A stretch of DNA of 64,000 bases, from positions 62,001 to 126,000 of the forward strand of contig NZ_QDDJ01000001.1 in the NCBI RefSeq assembly GCF_003121625.1. Direction: 5' to 3'. The translations under genes were made by a program, and so were the position numbers. The number at the start of each line of letters is the position of its first letter. Position 1 is the stretch's first letter. Shown here piece after piece: positions 26,548 to 34,698 of this stretch. Under the pieces are notes generated by a model that saw only the letters and a list, made by a program, of their open reading frames with translations, was not told where the DNA came from and did not search any database. This DNA comes from Ornithinimicrobium cavernae (GTDB lineage Bacteria > Actinomycetota > Actinomycetes > Actinomycetales > Dermatophilaceae).

Positions 26548-26607
26548 GTCAGGTCCTTTCGGGTATGCCGGAGGGCTGGCTCCGGCGAACAGGTCGGGGG
26601 CGGCGTC

Positions 26608-29133
26608 TCACTGGCAGGAGTCGCACTGCAGGCGCTCCTGCGGGTCGATCGGGCACGTCTCCGGATCGACGACGGCCAGCACCGTCGCGTCGCCGGAGAC
26701 GGTCGCCCCGGTCGCCGGGGCGGCCCGGCGGGCGCCGAAGCCCCGGCGGGTGCCGCCGTCGGCGCCGGCGGCGGTCTCCGCCTTGTTCACCCGCACGGTG
26801 GACTGCTCCGCCTGGTGGCGGGGCATCATGTGCAGGTAGTAGGTGGTCTTCACGCCCATCCGCCAGGCTGCGGAGTACAGGTCCACCATCTCGCCGACGT
26901 CCCGACTGGCCAGGTAGATGTTGCGACTGATCGCCTGGTCGATCCACTTCTGCGCCCGGGCCGCGACCCGCAGGAAGGCATACGGCGAGAGCTGGAAGGA
27001 GGTCCGATAGATCTCCCGCAGCTCGGCGGGCACACCGTCGACCGCGGACAGGTCGCCCTGCTGCCGCAGCAGCTCCTCCCGCACCTGCTCCCAGAGACCC
27101 GCCTCCTGCAGGTCCTGCACCAGGTTGCGGTTCACCTCCAGGAACTTGCCCGAGCTGGTGGACCGGCTGAAGATCTGGCTGAACTGAGGATCGAGGCCCG
27201 GCGTGGTGCCGGCGACCAGGCCGATCGAGGCGGTCGGGGCGATCGCCATCAGGGTGGAGTTGCGGATGCCACCGCGGACCTTGTCCCGCAACGTGTCCCA
27301 GTCCAGACGGGTGGTCCGGTCCACCTCCACCGGCGAGCCACGGTCGGCGTCGAGCAGCCCCAGGGAGTCGATCGGCACCATGCCCTGGCTCCACCGGCTC
27401 CCCGCGAAGTTCGGATAGGCGCCCCGCTCGCGCGCCAGGTCGGCCGAGGCGTCGATCGCGTGCCAGCTGACGAACTCCATCACCTGGTCGATCAGGTCGT
27501 AGGCCTGCTCGGACTCGTAGGACCAGCCGAAGCGTTCGATGACGTCCGTGAACCCCATGACCCCCAGGCCGAGGGCACGGTTGAGCTCGTTGGAGCGCTC
27601 CGACTCAGGCACCGAGCTGATCGTGATGTCGATGAGGTTGTCGAGCTGTCGCACCGCGAGGCGCGTCGACTCAGCCAGGCGCTCCCAGTCGATCCGCGCG
27701 GCGGCCCGACGACCGCTGAGGTGCCGCGAGAGGTTGATCGAGGCGAGGTTGCACACGGAGACGTTGTCCCTGTCCTGGGGGAGGCAGATCTCGGTGCACA
27801 GGTTGGACAGGTGGATCGTGCCGGTGTTGTGGTTCAGGGCGCGGGTGTTGATGGTGTCCTTCCACGTCAGCCACGGGTGGGACGTGGTCTGCAGGGACAT
27901 CAGGATCGCCCGGAACTGCTCCCGTGCCCTCAGGCGGCGGTGGCGCAGCTCCCCGGCCCTCGCCCGGGTGACGTACTCCGCATACAGCCGGGAGAACTCC
28001 GCGCCCGTGGCCTCGACCAGGTCCGGCGTCTCCAGCGGGTCGAAGAGGAACCACTCCTCGTCCTGCTCGACCCGCTTCATGAACTCGTCGGAGATCCAGA
28101 CGGCGGTGTTCGCGGTGCGGGTGCGCCGGTACGGGTCACCGGAGTTCTGGCGCAGGTCCAGGAACTGGGCGAAGTCCAGGTGCCAGTTCTCCATGTAGAA
28201 GCACAGGGCACCGAACTTCTTCCCACCCCGACTCACCGCGCGTAGCGTCGAGTCGATGGTGTGCATGAACGGGATCGGGCCCGTGGAGGCGGTGTTGTTC
28301 GACCGGATTGGGCTGCCCTCGCTGCGCAGCTTCGAGACGGACAGGCCGATGCCCCCCGTGCCCTTGGTCAGCCACATCACGTCGCGCACGCTCTTGGCGA
28401 TGTGCTCGATGTCGTCCTCCATCTGCATGACGAAGCAGTTGGAGAGCTGGGAGTACGCCGTCCCCGCGTTCACCAGGGTGGATCCGGCGGCGAGGTACTC
28501 CAGGCGGGACATCTTGTCGTAGAAGGTGACAGCGGCCGCGGTCGGGTCGTCCTCGGTGAGGGCCAACCCCATGGCCACGCGCATCCAGAAGAACTGTGGC
28601 ACCTCCAGCGGCTCGCCGTCCGCGCCGTCCAGCAGGTAGCGGTTGCGCATCGTCTGGGCGCCGATGAAGCGCAGCAGGTCGTCGCGTGACGGTTCCAGCG
28701 CGGCGGCCAGCTGCTCCAGGTCGAACAGCTCGGTCAGCCGGCGGTCGAGCTGGGCCGAGCGCACGCCGCGCTCGATGAAGCCCGGGAAGTGGTCCCGGTG
28801 CAACCGCGCAAGGGTGCCCGTGTCGCCGTCCCCGAACAGGTCGTGGGTGTCACCGAAGACCGCCTTGTAGAGCGACTTGACCAGCAGCCGTGCGGCGATG
28901 ACGTCGTAGTCCGGGTCGTCCTTGACGTTCTGGAGCGCCACCTGGATCACGGCCTGGTCCAGCTCGGCGCTCGTGATGCCGTCGAAGAGCGTGATCTCCA
29001 GCTCGGTCTGGAGCTGGGTGCTGCGTGTGAGGGCATCGTCCAGACCGCGGGCCGCGGACTCGATGGACCTGGCAACCTCATAACCGTCGTATGCCGTGCG
29101 CGTGCCGTCGCGCTTGATGACCGTGAGTGTCAT
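26608..29133 (-). CDS. nrdA: Ribonucleotide reductase alpha subunit
   Basis: An 841-residue class I catalytic subunit reducing ribonucleotides to deoxyribonucleotides. A single ATP-cone covers residues about 1-95 (VIKRDGTRTAYDGYEVARSI). The active-site cysteine of the first pair is in QLSNCFVMQ, the thiyl-radical Cys and Glu in LSNLCTEICLP, and the second half in NSTLMAIAPTASIGLVAG. The C-terminal CDSCQ supplies the thioredoxin-exchange pair. Start ATG 29133 has GAGGGG upstream. The gene lies downstream of a cobalamin riboswitch and NrdR boxes and is followed by nrdB. Confidence 0.93.
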   Translation of the reverse strand: MTLTVIKRDGTRTAYDGYEVARSIESAARGLDDALTRSTQLQTELEITLFDGITSAELDQAVIQVALQNVKDDPDYDVIAARLLVKSLYKAVFGDTHDLFGDGDTGTLARLHRDHFPGFIERGVRSAQLDRRLTELFDLEQLAAALEPSRDDLLRFIGAQTMRNRYLLDGADGEPLEVPQFFWMRVAMGLALTEDDPTAAAVTFYDKMSRLEYLAAGSTLVNAGTAYSQLSNCFVMQMEDDIEHIAKSVRDVMWLTKGTGGIGLSVSKLRSEGSPIRSNNTASTGPIPFMHTIDSTLRAVSRGGKKFGALCFYMENWHLDFAQFLDLRQNSGDPYRRTRTANTAVWISDEFMKRVEQDEEWFLFDPLETPDLVEATGAEFSRLYAEYVTRARAGELRHRRLRAREQFRAILMSLQTTSHPWLTWKDTINTRALNHNTGTIHLSNLCTEICLPQDRDNVSVCNLASINLSRHLSGRRAAARIDWERLAESTRLAVRQLDNLIDITISSVPESERSNELNRALGLGVMGFTDVIERFGWSYESEQAYDLIDQVMEFVSWHAIDASADLARERGAYPNFAGSRWSQGMVPIDSLGLLDADRGSPVEVDRTTRLDWDTLRDKVRGGIRNSTLMAIAPTASIGLVAGTTPGLDPQFSQIFSRSTSSGKFLEVNRNLVQDLQEAGLWEQVREELLRQQGDLSAVDGVPAELREIYRTSFQLSPYAFLRVAARAQKWIDQAISRNIYLASRDVGEMVDLYSAAWRMGVKTTYYLHMMPRHQAEQSTVRVNKAETAAGADGGTRRGFGARRAAPATGATVSGDATVLAVVDPETCPIDPQERLQCDSCQ

Positions 29134-29260
29134 CGGTTCACCCCTCGTGAACTCGAAGCGGAGCAGGACCGCTCGGCGCGGGGGGAGGGGTCGGGATTGC
29201 CGTGCACCCTGTGCGGGGTGTCGCAGTCCGGGCCCTGGACCGTCCCACGCGGTCGCGGAC

Positions 29261-29285
29261 CACCGCCGTCGTCGGGACGGCGGTG
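29261..29285 (-). terminator. Expression-platform hairpin downstream of the B12 aptamer
   Basis: CACCGCCGTC (29261-29270) and GACGGCGGTG (29276-29285) form a perfect 10-bp stem right after the aptamer on the minus strand. There is no U-run. Its 5' arm (CACCGCC in RNA sense) could instead pair with GGUGG at the aptamer's 5' end, so it may be the switching element. The mutual exclusion is inferred. Confidence 0.5.
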
Positions 29286-29478
29286 CACTGGCAGGTCTTC
29301 GGACTCACGGGCCAGCCCCGGGACCTTCGTCCCGGGACGCCTACTGTTCGCCGCTTCCCGGACCTGGATCGGTCCAGTGCGTATGGCGAAGGTCGTTCCC
29401 GTTCACCGCTGCGGGGCAGTCCCGGACTCTCACCGGGTTCCCTCTTGCGACGACCACCACCCGGGGGTGAGGGTCGAA
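29280..29478 (-). promoter_or_regulatory. Cobalamin (B12) riboswitch in the nrdA leader
   Basis: Read on the minus strand, the conserved elements occur in order: AGAGGGAACCCGGTGAGAG, TCCGGGACTGCCCCGCAGCGG, GGAAGCGG and GAGTCCGAAGACCTGCC, the last being the B12-box-like 3' motif. This is the cobalamin riboswitch consensus. In Streptomyces coelicolor a B12 riboswitch represses the class I nrdABS operon when a B12-dependent class II enzyme can work; the same logic is inferred here. Exact ends are approximate. Confidence 0.92.
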
Positions 29479-29491
29479 CCAGCTGCTGGTC

Positions 29492-29539
29492 GACACCATA
29501 TACCAGGAACTACAGCCGTGTAACCCCTACATCTTGTGT
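29492..29539 (-). promoter_or_regulatory. Two NrdR-type boxes and nrdA promoter
   Basis: On the minus strand ACACAAGATGTAGGGG (29539-29524) and CCTGGTATATGGTGTC (29507-29492) each keep one good half of the NrdR box ACACWATATATWGTGT. Their centres are 32 bp apart, three helix turns, as NrdR requires. Box 1 is followed by TTACAC and box 2 contains TATATG, which may be -35 and -10. NrdR would repress nrdAB when dATP is high. Confidence 0.7.
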
Positions 29540-29592
29540 TGCTGCAAGAGGACTCGACGTGGACGACTGCGCAGGACGACGGACGCCGGAGC

Positions 29593-30441
29593 TCAGTCCC
29601 CCGCGCGACGACGCTCCAGCAGGACCGTGTCGCGCCAGACCCCGTCGAGCTGGGCGATGCGGTGCCGCACGGCCAGGGTCTGGTATCCGGCCGAGTGGTG
29701 CAGCGCCAGGCTGGCGCGGTTCTCCGGGAAGATCGAGGTCTGCAGGGTCCACAGTCCGGCGTCGTCCGCCTCGTTCACCTGACGCCACAGCAGCGCCTTG
29801 CCGACACCCGTGCCGCGAGCCGACGCCGCGACATACACGGTGGACTCGGCGACCCCGGCGTAGCACTCGCGGTCGGAGACCGGGCTGAGGGCCGTCCAGC
29901 CGACGACGGCCCCACCGCGCTCGGCGACCCAGGCGTGGCCGGGCAACCAGCGGCGCCGCAGGGCCCGCGCGGTGGGGACCCGTGTCTCGAAGGTCGCGTT
30001 GCCGCTCGCGATCCCCTCGGCGTAGATGGCCAGCACCGCCGGCAGGTCCGAGTCCTCGATCGCGCGGACGGAGACGTCGTCCGGGAGGTCAGCGGGGCAG
30101 CAGGGAGCGTTCTGCAGGGCGCCCATCACCACGTCGGCCGCGTGCGGCAGGCCGACGCAGCACGACTGGTTCACCGAGACCACGCTGCTGGTGCCGACCC
30201 TGTCGACGTGCAGGAACCCCACGTCCGCCAGCCTGCGGACGTGGTGCGAGCAGGTGGACTGGCTGATCTCGAGCTTCTCCGCCAGGTCACCGACGCGGAC
30301 CGACCCCTTCGGGGCCGTGGCGACCGCGTGCAGCAGCCGCACCCTGGTGGGGTCAGCCAGGGTGGCGAACCACTCGGCATACGTCCCCGCCGTGTCCGCC
30401 GTGAGGGCGGTGGACTGGACAGGCTCGGCGATCGAGGTCAT
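29593..30441 (-). CDS. ArsR regulator fused to GNAT acetyltransferase (ArsN-like)
   Basis: A 282-residue fusion; start ATG 30441 (MTSIAEPVQSTALT). Residues about 15-90 are an ArsR winged helix (TLADPTRVRLLHAVATA, SQSTCSHHVRRLADVGFL). A Cys-rich stretch follows (VNQSCCVGLP, QNAPCCPADLP), fitting As(III)- or MAs(III)-binding ArsR proteins. Residues about 120-275 are a GNAT domain resembling arsinothricin/phosphinothricin N-acetyltransferases ArsN (VRAIEDSDLPAVLAIYAEGI, FETRVPTAR, ASARGTGVGKALL, NRASLALHHSAGY). One polypeptide may thus sense arsenic and acetylate an organoarsenical. It is divergent from arsO, with three operators between. Confidence 0.85.
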   Translation of the reverse strand: MTSIAEPVQSTALTADTAGTYAEWFATLADPTRVRLLHAVATAPKGSVRVGDLAEKLEISQSTCSHHVRRLADVGFLHVDRVGTSSVVSVNQSCCVGLPHAADVVMGALQNAPCCPADLPDDVSVRAIEDSDLPAVLAIYAEGIASGNATFETRVPTARALRRRWLPGHAWVAERGGAVVGWTALSPVSDRECYAGVAESTVYVAASARGTGVGKALLWRQVNEADDAGLWTLQTSIFPENRASLALHHSAGYQTLAVRHRIAQLDGVWRDTVLLERRRAGD

Positions 30442-30454
30442 GAGCCGAGGATAC

Positions 30455-30521
30455 ATCGACGCACATCGATGGTTGCGTTGATCGACGCCCGTCGATACTG
30501 TGTCCATCGACGCCCATCGAT
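30455..30521. promoter_or_regulatory. Three ArsR-type operators and divergent promoter
   Basis: Palindromes at 30455-30470 (ATCGACGCACATCGAT), 30481-30496 (ATCGACGCCCGTCGAT) and 30506-30521 (ATCGACGCCCATCGAT) are spaced 26 and 25 bp. The middle one fills the 17-bp spacer between -35 TTGCGT (30473) and -10 TACTGT (30496) of a plus-strand promoter toward arsO. The first lies just upstream of the fusion gene start. Occupancy would block both directions. Confidence 0.85.
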
Positions 30522-30535
30522 CTAAGGAGCAAGTC

Positions 30536-31873
30536 ATGCACCAGCATCCTGTTGTCGTGATCGGAGCGGGCCCCGTCGGGCTCGCCGCGGCGGCACACGC
30601 TCACGCCCGTCACCTCGAGACCATCGTGCTGGAGGCCGGGTCCTCCGCCGGCTCCGCGGTGCGGGGCTGGGGTCACGTGCGGCTCTTCTCACCCTGGTCC
30701 GAGCTGGTCGACCCCGCGGCGGTGGAGCTGCTCCACGCCAACGGGTGGCTGGCCCCTGACCCGGCGACCTATCCCACTGGAGCCGACTGGGCCAGCGTCT
30801 ACCTCGAGCCGCTGGCCGAGACGCTCTCCCAGCAGGACGGCATACAGATCGCCTATGGGCACCGGGTCACCGGCGTCGCCCGGTCGGGTCGCGATGTGAT
30901 GGTCGGCGCGGAGCGCGAGGCCGAGCCGTTCGTCGTCCACGCCCAGACCGCCGCCGGCCCCGTGCGGCTGCTGGCCGGTGCCGTGATCGACGCGTCGGGC
31001 ACGTGGGGCAGGCCCAACCCGCTGGGGACCGAGGGCTACCCCGCGGCCGGCGAGACCGAGCACGCCGACCGGATCGCCTACGGCATCCCGGACCTGGCCG
31101 ATCCGGTGGTGCGCGAGCGGTATGCCGGTCGGCACGTGGTCGTCGCCGGCACCGGTGCATCGGCACAGAGCACGCTCGTGTCGCTGGGAGGGCTCGCGGT
31201 CGACCACCCCGGGACACGGGTGACCTGGCTGGTCCGACGCGCGGGCGCCTCCTTCGGTGGCGGCGACAACGACCAGCTGGTCGAGCGCGGGGCGCTCGGG
31301 CGCCGGGCCCAGGAGGTGGTGGAGTCCGCACTCGTGACCCGCCGCACCACGTTCCGGACGGTCGCGGTCCGCGCGCAGGAGTCCGGTCGGCTCGCGGTCG
31401 AGGCCCTGGACGGTCAGCGGGTCGAGGACGTCGACGAGGTCGTGGTGGCCACCGGGTTCCGGCCGGACCTGACCTACCTCTCGGAGGTCCGGCTCGACCT
31501 CGACCCCGCCCTGCAGGCACCTCGCCGGCTCGCCCCGCTGATCGATCCCAACGTGCACTCCTGCGGCACGGTCTACCCCCACGGGGTGAGAGAGCTGGCC
31601 CAGCCCGAGGTCGGGTTGTACCTTGCGGGGATGAAGTCCTACGGTCGCGCCCCCTCGTTCCTGGCCCTCACCGGCTTCGAGCAGGTCCGCAGCATCGTGG
31701 CCGCGATCGCCGGGGACACCGCGGCCGCCGAGCGGGTGGAGCTGGTCCTTCCGGAGACCGGGGTGTGCGGGGGCGCGGGCGTCTTCGACGAGCCTGCCGC
31801 CGAAGCCGGTGGCGGCTGCTGCGGCCCGACCGGGGCACAGCTGGTCGAGCTCTCACCCACCGCGGCGCGCTGA
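30536..31873 (+). CDS. arsO: ArsO-type flavin-dependent monooxygenase
   Basis: A 445-residue protein. GxGxxG for FAD is in VVVIGAGPVGLAAAAHA at residue 6, and a second Rossmann NADPH site is in VVVAGTGASAQSTL near 203. The flavin-monooxygenase-type VDEVVVATGFRPDLTYL lies near 305. ArsO proteins are putative flavin monooxygenases found in ars operons with unproven activity. The C-terminus is Cys-rich (ETGVCGGAGVF, GGGCCGPTG), possibly metalloid-binding. Start ATG 30536 has AAGGAG upstream and the operator array just before it. The MFS gene follows 13 bases after the stop. Confidence 0.82.
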   Translation: MHQHPVVVIGAGPVGLAAAAHAHARHLETIVLEAGSSAGSAVRGWGHVRLFSPWSELVDPAAVELLHANGWLAPDPATYPTGADWASVYLEPLAETLSQQDGIQIAYGHRVTGVARSGRDVMVGAEREAEPFVVHAQTAAGPVRLLAGAVIDASGTWGRPNPLGTEGYPAAGETEHADRIAYGIPDLADPVVRERYAGRHVVVAGTGASAQSTLVSLGGLAVDHPGTRVTWLVRRAGASFGGGDNDQLVERGALGRRAQEVVESALVTRRTTFRTVAVRAQESGRLAVEALDGQRVEDVDEVVVATGFRPDLTYLSEVRLDLDPALQAPRRLAPLIDPNVHSCGTVYPHGVRELAQPEVGLYLAGMKSYGRAPSFLALTGFEQVRSIVAAIAGDTAAAERVELVLPETGVCGGAGVFDEPAAEAGGGCCGPTGAQLVELSPTAAR

Positions 31874-31886
31874 CGCGGGACGGAGG

Positions 31887-33125
31887 GTGACCCCGAGGAC
31901 GACGGAGCCGACCGGACTCGACCGATCCGGTCGCCGGCGGGTCACGGGGGCCCTCTGCCTGACCCAGATCACCAGCTGGGGCGTCCTGTTCTACGCCTTC
32001 CCCGTGCTGGCACCAGGGATCAGCGCCGACACCGGCTGGGGCCTGGAGCGCGTGATGGGTGCCTTCACGGTGGGCCAGCTCATGGCGGCGCTGATGGGCA
32101 TCTGGGTCGGTCGCCACGTGGACCGCCACGGGCCACGCTGGCTGATGGGCGGCGGTTCGGTGCTGGCAGCGGCGGCCGTGGTCCTCGTGGCCAGGGCTCC
32201 CGGGCTGGCCTGGTTCACGGTGGCCTGGCTGGTCGCCGGTGCCGCGATGTCGATGGTGCTGTACCCGCCCGCCTTCGCGGCGATCACCCGGTGGCACGGG
32301 GACGGGGACCGAGTGCGCGCCCTGACGATCCTGACCGTCGCCGGCGGGCTGGCGAGCACCGTCTTCGCCCCGCTGACCGCCACCCTGTCGGGATGGCTGG
32401 GCTGGCGGGACACCTTCCTGGTCCTCGCGCTGGTCCTCGCGGTGGTGACCGTGCCCGCCCACCTGTGGGGCCTGCGCGGATCCTGGCCGTCCGCTCCCAC
32501 AGCGACGGGGGCTCGGTCCCGACCCCGCACCGTGATCGTCAGCCCCGCCTTCATCGCGCTGGTCGGGGCACTCACCCTCACGGCGCTCTCGGCCTTCGCG
32601 GTCGTCGTCAACCTCGTGCCGCTGCTGGCCGAGCGGGAGATCAGCCTCACCACGGCCGGGGTGGTGCTGGGCCTGGGCGGCGTGGGCCAGGTCGTCGGTC
32701 GGCTCGGGTTCGGCGTGCTGAACCGACGACTTTCTCCCCGCTCCAGGACCGTCCTGGTCATCGGGGTCCTCGCGGTGACCACGGCCGCCCTGGGGCTGTT
32801 GGAGGCCCTGGTGCCCATCGTGTGCGTGGTGCTGCTCGCCGGCGCCAGCCGCGGCATGTTCACCCTGATCCAGGCCACGGCTGTGACCGACCGGTGGGGC
32901 ACCGGGCACTACGGACAGCTCACGGCCGTGCTCACCGCGCCGATCACGGTGGCCATCGCCCTGGCCCCCTGGGTCGGCGCCCAGCTCGCCGCCCTGCTCG
33001 GCAGCTACTCCGTCGCCTTCCTCGCCCTGGCCGCCGTCAACGCGGCCGCTGTCGGCCTCAGCCTGCTCAGCCACCCGCGGGCGCTCGGACAACACCGCGG
33101 TAAACATGGACGGTCGTCGATATGA
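31887..33125 (+). CDS. MFS transporter of the arsenic cluster
   Basis: A 412-residue major-facilitator protein with about 12 membrane segments, read from GTG 31887 just after GGAGG. The loop 2-3 motif GRHVDRHGPRWLMGGG near residue 75 and TGWGLERVMGAFTVGQ are typical of the MFS. It is downstream of arsO and upstream of arsR. MFS proteins in ars operons (for example ArsK) export As(III) or organoarsenicals; with an acetyltransferase and an oxidase nearby, export of a modified organoarsenical is plausible, but substrate is not shown by the sequence. Confidence 0.8.
   Translation: MTPRTTEPTGLDRSGRRRVTGALCLTQITSWGVLFYAFPVLAPGISADTGWGLERVMGAFTVGQLMAALMGIWVGRHVDRHGPRWLMGGGSVLAAAAVVLVARAPGLAWFTVAWLVAGAAMSMVLYPPAFAAITRWHGDGDRVRALTILTVAGGLASTVFAPLTATLSGWLGWRDTFLVLALVLAVVTVPAHLWGLRGSWPSAPTATGARSRPRTVIVSPAFIALVGALTLTALSAFAVVVNLVPLLAEREISLTTAGVVLGLGGVGQVVGRLGFGVLNRRLSPRSRTVLVIGVLAVTTAALGLLEALVPIVCVVLLAGASRGMFTLIQATAVTDRWGTGHYGQLTAVLTAPITVAIALAPWVGAQLAALLGSYSVAFLALAAVNAAAVGLSLLSHPRALGQHRGKHGRSSI
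33106..33121 (+). promoter_or_regulatory. Fourth operator copy before the second arsR
   Basis: ATGGACGGTCGTCGAT matches the 30481 operator at 13 of 16 positions and lies 20 bases before the arsR start, inside the end of the MFS gene. It suggests an internal, co-regulated promoter for arsR. Confidence 0.6.
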
Positions 33126-33141
33126 GACGTAGGCTGGTGCG

Positions 33142-33519
33142 ATGGCCCAGGTCACCGCTCACCAGCACACCGAGGACGACGAGTGCTGCCCCGGCGCGGA
33201 CTGCGAGCTGATGTCCCGGGAGCCGGCCGAGGACCTGGCCGTCGTGTTCAAGGCACTAGCCGATCCCACGCGCGTGCGGCTGCTCCACTACCTCGCCGAG
33301 TCGGAGTCCGGGACCACCTGCGCCTGCCATCTGCCGGGCGCCCTGGGGATCAGCCAGCCCACGTTGTCCTTCCACATGCGCAAGCTGTATGACGCGGGGC
33401 TGGTCGAGCGGGACAGGCGCGGCCGCTGGGTGCACTACACGATCCGTCCCGAGGCACTGGAGCGGGTCGGGTCCTTCCTCGCGCTCCCGGTCCGGAAGAG
33501 CCGCGACGCGTGCTGCTGA
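33142..33519 (+). CDS. arsR: ArsR-family arsenic-responsive regulator
   Basis: A 125-residue winged-helix repressor. The start is ATG 33142. The core is VFKALADPTRVRLLHYLAES, then CACHLPGALGISQPTLSFHM as alpha3-HTH, and GRWVHYTIRPEAL as the wing. Cysteines cluster at the N-terminus (DDECCPGADC), in TTCACHL and at the C-terminal DACC, giving candidate As(III) sites including the ELCVCDL-equivalent position. It is unlike the HTH of the fusion protein. It ends the plus-strand ars unit; the arsC/acr3 unit converges on it. Confidence 0.88.
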   Translation: MAQVTAHQHTEDDECCPGADCELMSREPAEDLAVVFKALADPTRVRLLHYLAESESGTTCACHLPGALGISQPTLSFHMRKLYDAGLVERDRRGRWVHYTIRPEALERVGSFLALPVRKSRDACC

Positions 33520-33594
33520 GCTGCGGCGCCTGCTGCCGCGACGCCTGGTGCTGAGGCTCCCTGCCCGACAGTGCAGCAGCGGCGGCGCCGTCCG

Positions 33595-34011
33595 TCAGCT
33601 CGTGGCGACCGGGAGTCCGAGGGACTCGATCAGGTCGGTCACGCGCCGCCTGATCTCGTCACGGATAGGTCGGACCCCGTCGACCCCCTGCCCGGCCGGG
33701 TCGTCGAGCTCCCAATCCTCGTAACGCTTGCCCGGGTAGATCGGGCAGGTGTCCCCGCAGCCCATGGTGATCACCACATCGGAGGAGCGCACCGCGCCGT
33801 CGGTGAGCACCTTCGGCTGCTCGGCGGCGATGTCGATGCCCTCCTCCGCCATGGCCTCCACAGCCGCGGGGTTGACCTGGTCCGCCGGCGCCGAACCGGC
33901 GGAGAGGACCTCCACCCGTCCCGCTGACAGGTGCTGCAGGAAGGCTGCGGCCATCTGGGAGCGGCCGGCGTTGTGGACACAGACAAAGAGCACGGTGGGC
34001 TTGTCGGTCAC
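33595..34011 (-). CDS. arsC: Arsenate reductase, LMW-PTP fold (short form)
   Basis: A 138-residue arsenate reductase of the low-molecular-weight phosphatase fold. The catalytic loop is VCVHNAGRSQMAA at residue 10; a second Cys region is VVITMGCGDTCPIYPGKRYEDW near 83. Reduces As(V) to As(III) for export by ACR3. It is preceded by the longer arsC with 27 bases between. Whether thioredoxin or mycothiol/mycoredoxin is the donor cannot be read from the sequence; the latter is common in actinobacteria. Confidence 0.88.
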   Translation of the reverse strand: MTDKPTVLFVCVHNAGRSQMAAAFLQHLSAGRVEVLSAGSAPADQVNPAAVEAMAEEGIDIAAEQPKVLTDGAVRSSDVVITMGCGDTCPIYPGKRYEDWELDDPAGQGVDGVRPIRDEIRRRVTDLIESLGLPVATS

Positions 34012-34038
34012 GAGAGAAGACCTTTCGGCAGGAATGAA

Positions 34039-34698
34039 TCAGAGATTGAGCTCACGCAGCAGTCCGGAGACACGCTGCTGGAGATCGTCGCGGATGTCCC
34101 GGACGACGGCAAGGGGCTGGTCGGCCGGGTCAGCGACGTCCCAGTCGAGGTAGCGCTTGCCGGGATAGATCGGACACGCGTCACCGCAGCCCATGGTGAT
34201 GATGACGTCAGCGGCGCGCACCACGTCGTCGGACAGTGGCTTGGGGAACGCCTCGGCGAGGCTGATGCCTCGCTCGGCCAGTGCCTCGACCACCACCGGG
34301 TTGAGCTCGCCCGTCGGCCGTGACCCGGCCGACCGCACGTGCACCCCACCCGGCGCCAGGTGGGCGGCGAGCGCGGCAGCCATCTGGGAGCGGCCGGCAT
34401 TGTGGACGCAGACGAAGAGCAGCTCCGGGACGGTCTTGACGATCCGGCCCTCCGCCTGCGCGGCGGCCGTGAGCCGCTCCCGGGCGAGCCGGGTGGCTAG
34501 GACCGGCAGGTAGGTCTGGACGCGGGAGACCGCGGCCAGCTCGGACCATGCGGTCCGCACGGCCTGCTCCACGTCCTCTCCGGTGAAGGTGCCCTCGAAG
34601 GCGTAGGCCAGGTCATGGATGGCACCCTTCACAGCCGCCGCGGCCGAGGCGTCATCCGGTGTCGTGGCCATAGCAGTGGGAGTCTCAGGCGCGGACAT
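34039..34698 (-). CDS. arsC: Arsenate reductase with N-terminal helical domain (long form)
   Basis: A 219-residue protein. Residues about 20-85 form a helical domain (AVRTAWSELAAVSRVQTYLP, TRLARERLTAAA) of the type known as PTP-like N-terminal three-helix domain in actinobacteria. The LMW-PTP domain follows (LLFVCVHNAGRSQMAAALAA near 95, TMGCGDACPIYPGKRYLDWD near 170). This architecture resembles mycothiol-dependent actinobacterial ArsC. It overlaps the acr3 stop by 14 bases, so acr3-arsC-arsC form an operon. Confidence 0.87.
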   Translation of the reverse strand: MSAPETPTAMATTPDDASAAAAVKGAIHDLAYAFEGTFTGEDVEQAVRTAWSELAAVSRVQTYLPVLATRLARERLTAAAQAEGRIVKTVPELLFVCVHNAGRSQMAAALAAHLAPGGVHVRSAGSRPTGELNPVVVEALAERGISLAEAFPKPLSDDVVRAADVIITMGCGDACPIYPGKRYLDWDVADPADQPLAVVRDIRDDLQQRVSGLLRELNL

